Source of the DNA: Ciborinia camelliae
Taxonomy: Eukaryota > Ascomycota > Leotiomycetes > Helotiales > Sclerotiniaceae
NCBI GenBank assembly: GCA_025890175.1
Contig: JANPYM010000010.1
Span: 1,146,427 to 1,210,426 of the forward strand
Direction: 5' to 3'
Length of the DNA: 64,000 bases
The notes below the pieces were generated by a model. That model made no database searches. It saw nothing but the letters and a program-made list of their open reading frames with translations, and was not told the origin of the DNA. Shown piece by piece: positions 59,973 through 64,000 of this stretch (position 1 is its first letter; each line of letters opens with the position of its first letter). The translations under genes were made by a program, and so were the position numbers.

Positions 59973-61183
59973 ATTTTATTGAAATAATAAAAATAATATA
60001 TAAGCTTTTTGAAGTTAAAAAAAAATAATACAAATAATTAAATATTTTAAAAAAGCTTTATTATATTTATTTTAATATAAACCAATTTATATTTATTGTT
60101 GTATACCTTATCAAAAGTTATAAAAACTATATTAAATATAAGAAATTTGTTATTTCAAATATTAAAAAAAATAAGTTTATAAATATTATTAATAATATAA
60201 TTAAAAATATATTAAATATAATATTTATTATTATTAAACAAATAAAAATTAATATTAAACTTTTTATATATTTTATTATATTAAAAATTAAAATTTTAAA
60301 TAAATTGATTTAAAATTTATTTACCTTAAAACTTTTCAAAATCAATAATAATCTATAGTTTAAAAATATATATAATAATATTAAAAATAACAAATTATTA
60401 AAAATATATATTAATTCGAAAATTGTTAAAACGCTTTTCAATTGCAATATAATCATTAATAATATAATAAAGATTATCTTTCAATTACAAGATTTAAATA
60501 TAAAGAAAATTATATTAATTAATTATTTTAAAAAAAAATTGTAAAATATTATTATTCTTTTTAATTTTATCAATTTCAATATTTAGTTTTTTAATAATAA
60601 TAATTAAATTATTAATATATTATTTATATTCATTAAATTTTATAAAAAGATTTAAATAAATTTATTTCTAAAAGTCTATCTTATATTTAATATCTTAAAC
60701 GAAAATACACTATTTTTGTAAAAATTGAATTATTTGGTTTAACGTTTTTATAAATTTAAAAATTATAATAAATCGGAATTAAATTTTATTTAATTATTTT
60801 TAAATAATAATAAATATAATATTATTAAATTAATTAAAAACATTTATTTCAAAAATAATAAAATAATAATATTTAAAATCATTATTACTAATATTATTAA
60901 TTATAACAAATAAATTAATACAAAAATAAAAAAAATTAAAAAAAAATATAAAAAAAATATAAAAATAATTCATTTAAAAAAATAGAAAAATAAAGTGTAA
61001 TGTTTAACCTTATTATATAAAATAAAAGGATTGGGATAGGTTTATAATTGATTAAAAATTGTGAATAATATTGTATATTAATACGAAAGTTTTTAAAACA
61101 AAATTTTAATGATTTTAAATAAAAAACTAATTTTTTTAAATTTTTTTAAAATTTTTAAAGGGTATAATTAAGAATCTAAATTG
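59973..61183. other. AT-rich, RIP-like block
   Basis: About 1.2 kb of AT-rich DNA without coding frames, probably a further degraded part of a transposon. Confidence 0.6.
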
Positions 61184-61457
61184 TATTATAAAAACGATTT
61201 AGGAATTTAATGATTTAAAAATTAGGATTTGTATCAATAAAAATCTAGATTTTAATATTAAAAAAATATATAGGATAGCTGAACCTTATATAGACCTAGG
61301 TAGCTGTACTGAACTGGTGTTAATGCGTAATGCATAATACTAAGCGAGTACTATGCCTAGAATCTAATACTATAGAAATGAAGAGCATTCACCACCAGGC
61401 ACGTGATCGTAGGTCACGTGCTAGTCACGTGACCCGTACCCCTGTAACTTCGTCACA
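61184..61457 (+). repeat. LTR-like repeat, copy C (mosaic RIP)
   Basis: The third copy. Its first ~80 bp are more mutated than copies A and B (TATTATAAAAACGATTTAGG against TATCACGAGGACGACTTGGG). Its centre (about 61280-61457) keeps normal composition, including three CACGTG/GTCACGTGAC palindromes and the end TTCGTCACA. Start and end, read back to the unmutated state, form an approximate TG...CA inverted repeat, as in an LTR. Confidence 0.7.
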
Positions 61458-62667
61458 AATTATGTAATCTGTATCTTTATAATTTTGTTATATTATTTTT
61501 CGATATTAAATTAATGAATTTTTATAAGGTATAAAATTTGAACCTTTTTTTGCTAATTATTTTTTCGCTTGTGGTTTACTAAGATTGTAATGTAAGGCTG
61601 GGGAATTAAAATTATTAGATTTGTAAAAATATTGTTTATAAAAATTTTAAACAAATTTTTTGTAATAAAAAAATTTATTAATATTTTAATTTATTTATTT
61701 AATATAATATTATAAAATATTTTAATAAAATCGAAAATTTAAAATTTTAATAATTTTATATTTCTTTTTTTTATTCATTTCAAAAATTTAAAATAAATTA
61801 ATATATTATTTAAATAAAAAGTTATTTATATAAAAACAAATAAAATTCAAATAAAAAATATTATAAATATAATTTAATTTATTAAATAAAAATAATTTAT
61901 AAAAAAATAATTTAATAAATTGAAAAATAATATAAAATCTAATATTTTTATAATTTAGTTTTTTGAATAAATAAAAAGTTTTAATATTTTTGATATTTAA
62001 TTAAATTAAATTATTTTTTTTATATAAAAAAGTTAATTTATAATAAAGATTAATTTTATGTTTTATTTGAATTTAATTAAATATAATAAATTCAACATAA
62101 TATTAATAAATATTTTTTATTTTTTAAATAAATATTAAGATTTAGTATTTTTCGAATTTAAAATTAATATTTCAAAAAAAATTTAATTTTTTTTATATAA
62201 AAAAATGAAAAGTTTATTATAATTTAAAATTATTATAAACAAAAAACAAATTAATTTCAATAATTACAAAATATATAAAATTAATTGTAATTTTAATTAA
62301 TACAAATTATTTATTTTAATTATTTTAAAAATAATTAATATAATAATACAAATATTTTTTAAGTTTTTAATTTAATATTTTAGATTAATTATTTATTTTA
62401 AAATAATAAATGATAAATATAAATTTCTGGATATTTTATAATTAATAAAAATTTTATTAAATTTTATTATTTTATTATATACTTTTATTAAAAATAAAAA
62501 ATTTAATTATTTTAATATTTAATTATAAAATAATATAAAAAATTATTTTAATTGTTTTTTAATATTAAAATCTTTATTATTAAAAAATTTTGAAAAAAAA
62601 TTGATTTAAATAAATTTGAAAATTTTTTGTTTAATTAATTTATATATTTATATAATAATAATATTAT
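61458..62667. repeat. Second copy of the 54.99-56.2-kb interior
   Basis: This aligns along its length with about 54991-56200 in the same orientation. It ends abruptly where the TGTTGCG LTR fragment begins at 62668. There are no coding frames. Confidence 0.7.
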
Positions 62668-62768
62668 TGTTGCGATACCAGTGAATCTGCAGGGCAGATT
62701 CACCGGAGCGTGCGGCCGCGTGCGGCCGGTATACCCGCTACACGGGCATATAAGCTTATAGATTGATC
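62668..62768 (+). mobile_element. 5' part of a second TGTTGCG-type LTR, cut by an assembly gap
   Basis: It shares the start TGTTGCGATACCAGTGAATC, the GTGAATCTGC/GCAGATTCAC inverted repeat and the GGGCATATAAGCT box with the solo LTR at 53934. It is interrupted by the run of N at 62769. Confidence 0.75.
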
Positions 62769-62778
62769 NNNNNNNNNN
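62769..62778. other. Assembly gap (10 N)
   Basis: Ten unresolved bases. The sequence to the right does not continue the LTR seen on the left, so the true distance and join are unknown. Confidence 0.99.
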
Positions 62779-63227
62779 TGAGAGTAGCCAGGGCCGTATA
62801 AGCCGTACGGACCGCGAAGCGGCTTGTAGGCCCAATACGGTCTAGCGCCCTATCTTAAGCTTAAATAGCATACAAGGTTCAATCTTAGTTCTATAGTAAT
62901 TTCAAATAACATCACACAACTTGCACCTTCACGTGATCTACCTTTTCAACATAATTTAATATTAATTAATATTAATATATAGATTGGTTAGATATTATTT
63001 TTAAGGATTATTATTTTGAAGATTAGAAATATAGATATAATTGTTAAATTTTAATAAACATTATATAAATAATTATTTATAATATAAATAAATTTATAGA
63101 ACATTTAGTAAAAAAAACGAATTTATATTTTATAATTTTTAATAAGATTTTTTATTTAAATATTATTTTTTTAAATAAAATATTATTATAATTAATATAA
63201 CGAAAAGGTTGTATTAATATTTAATAT
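62779..63227. other. GC-normal tail, then AT-rich DNA
   Basis: 62779-62950 has ordinary composition, with GCCGTACGGACCGCG (62809-62823) and GCGGCTTGTAGGC (62819-62831). The latter recalls GCGGCTTGCAGGC (50450-50462) in the MITE-like element. It ends CTTTTCAACA near 62951, then becomes AT-rich. No gene was seen. Confidence 0.5.
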
Positions 63228-63375
63228 TAAAGTGTCGGTTCATCTCAGGGTGATAAACACACATATGTGGTAGTAAGGTGACCAGCAACAGTAGGTATAA
63301 AACTCGTTGTAGTATTGATGGTGTTCTAGCTAAGAGGGTGCGGGTGGGAGCACGTGACCCTGTCACAACATAAAG
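63228..63375 (+). mobile_element. Solo LTR with TAAAG target duplication
   Basis: The element runs 63233-63370 (138 bp), starting TGTCGGTTCATC and ending GTCACAACA. It is flanked on both sides by TAAAG (63228-63232 and 63371-63375). It contains CACGTGAC and is not AT-degraded. TG...CA ends with a 5-bp duplication are the hallmark of LTR integration. Confidence 0.75.
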
Positions 63376-64000
63376 GTTTATTATTTTTTATAATATTAAT
63401 TATTGTCTAATTATTATAATTAGGGAAAATAAAGATTATTAGATAATAAGATTAAATTTAAAAAAATTAATAAAATTCTATTTAATTTTTATATACTATT
63501 ATATAGATTTTATATTATTTTATAATATAATATAAATATTTATTTATATATTTTTTTAATTTTTTATTATCGCTTTGTTATAATATATAATATAAAATTT
63601 ATTATAAAACCTTTTATTTTTAGTTTTTTCATTATTTTTATTTATTATATATATAATTAAAATATATTATTTATAATTATTTATATTGAACAATCTCTAA
63701 ACCAATATTCTGTATAATCATATTGATTATTTATTTATTCCGATTATTTATTTTGTATTAAAATATTTTGTAGTATTTTTAAATCCAATGTGGTTTTAGG
63801 ATTTCGATAATATTAAATATTAATATTATAAAACAGTCTTATTATTATAATTTTGTATATATATATTAATTATATTTATTAAATAATATTTTATATTTTT
63901 ATATTTATTTATTATAATCTTTATTATATATTTTATTTTTGAAATGTATATTTTTTATAAATCTTTTTATAAAAATTTATTTAAATCAAGGTTTTTTGGC
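63376..64000. other. AT-rich, RIP-like block to window end
   Basis: About 0.6 kb of AT-rich DNA without coding frames or recognisable repeats. Confidence 0.6.

Overview
The window reads as nuclear DNA of a filamentous ascomycete (Pezizomycotina, most likely Leotiomycetes of the Botrytis/Sclerotinia type; the genus is inference). The evidence is dense single genes with short GT-AG introns (mostly 50-110 nt), Pezizomycotina-type proteins (POM152, fungal ATG4, SQS1, JJJ1), and AT-rich blocks whose repeat copies differ by C-to-T and G-to-A changes, the mark of repeat-induced point mutation (RIP).

Gene-rich part (1-49.4 kb). In order: 5' end of a CYP52-like P450 (-); Whi5/Nrm1-type G1/S repressor (-); zinc metallopeptidase with C-terminal jacalin-like lectin (+); phosphatidylserine synthase CHO1 (+); GAR1 (-); threonyl-tRNA synthetase (+); alpha/beta hydrolase (-); F-box-like protein (+); nucleoporin POM152 (-); UCH-family deubiquitinase (+); FBXO21-like F-box protein (-); SPX-RING ubiquitin ligase (-); ribosome-biogenesis J-protein JJJ1 (+); autophagy protease ATG4 (-); R3H/G-patch protein SQS1 (+); histone H2B (-); a frame-broken gene of unknown function (-); a decayed C2H2 zinc-finger gene (+); histone H2A (+); complex I subunit NDUFB9 (-); and the 2-oxoglutarate dehydrogenase E2 subunit KGD2 (+). 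Exon joins were worked out by hand from splice sites, reading phase and family similarity. These are housekeeping genes with no operon-like logic. Shared divergent promoters (GAR1/THS1, ATG4/SQS1, NDUFB9/KGD2) and tight convergent ends are the main layout features.

The most unusual gene-level points are these. (1) The normally adjacent divergent H2A/H2B pair is split: the two start codons lie about 5.9 kb apart, with a decayed zinc-finger gene and a frame-broken gene between them, yet both promoters keep CGCGAAA cell-cycle boxes. (2) The zinc-finger gene carries in-frame stops that can each be explained by a C-to-T change. (3) The SPX-RING protein ends in a CaaX-like CTVM. (4) SQS1 contains a chromodomain-like segment.

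Accessory part (49.4-64 kb). AT-rich, RIP-like DNA is broken by short islands of normal composition: a roughly 286-bp MITE-like element, a decayed secreted-protein gene, three solo-LTR-like elements with 5-bp target duplications, a 231-274-bp LTR-like repeat in three copies that shows RIP differences directly, and a 10-N assembly gap. I found no CRISPR array and no convincing intact tRNA or rRNA gene. I did not find a clearly new multi-gene system. The best leads are the split histone locus and the two decayed genes.
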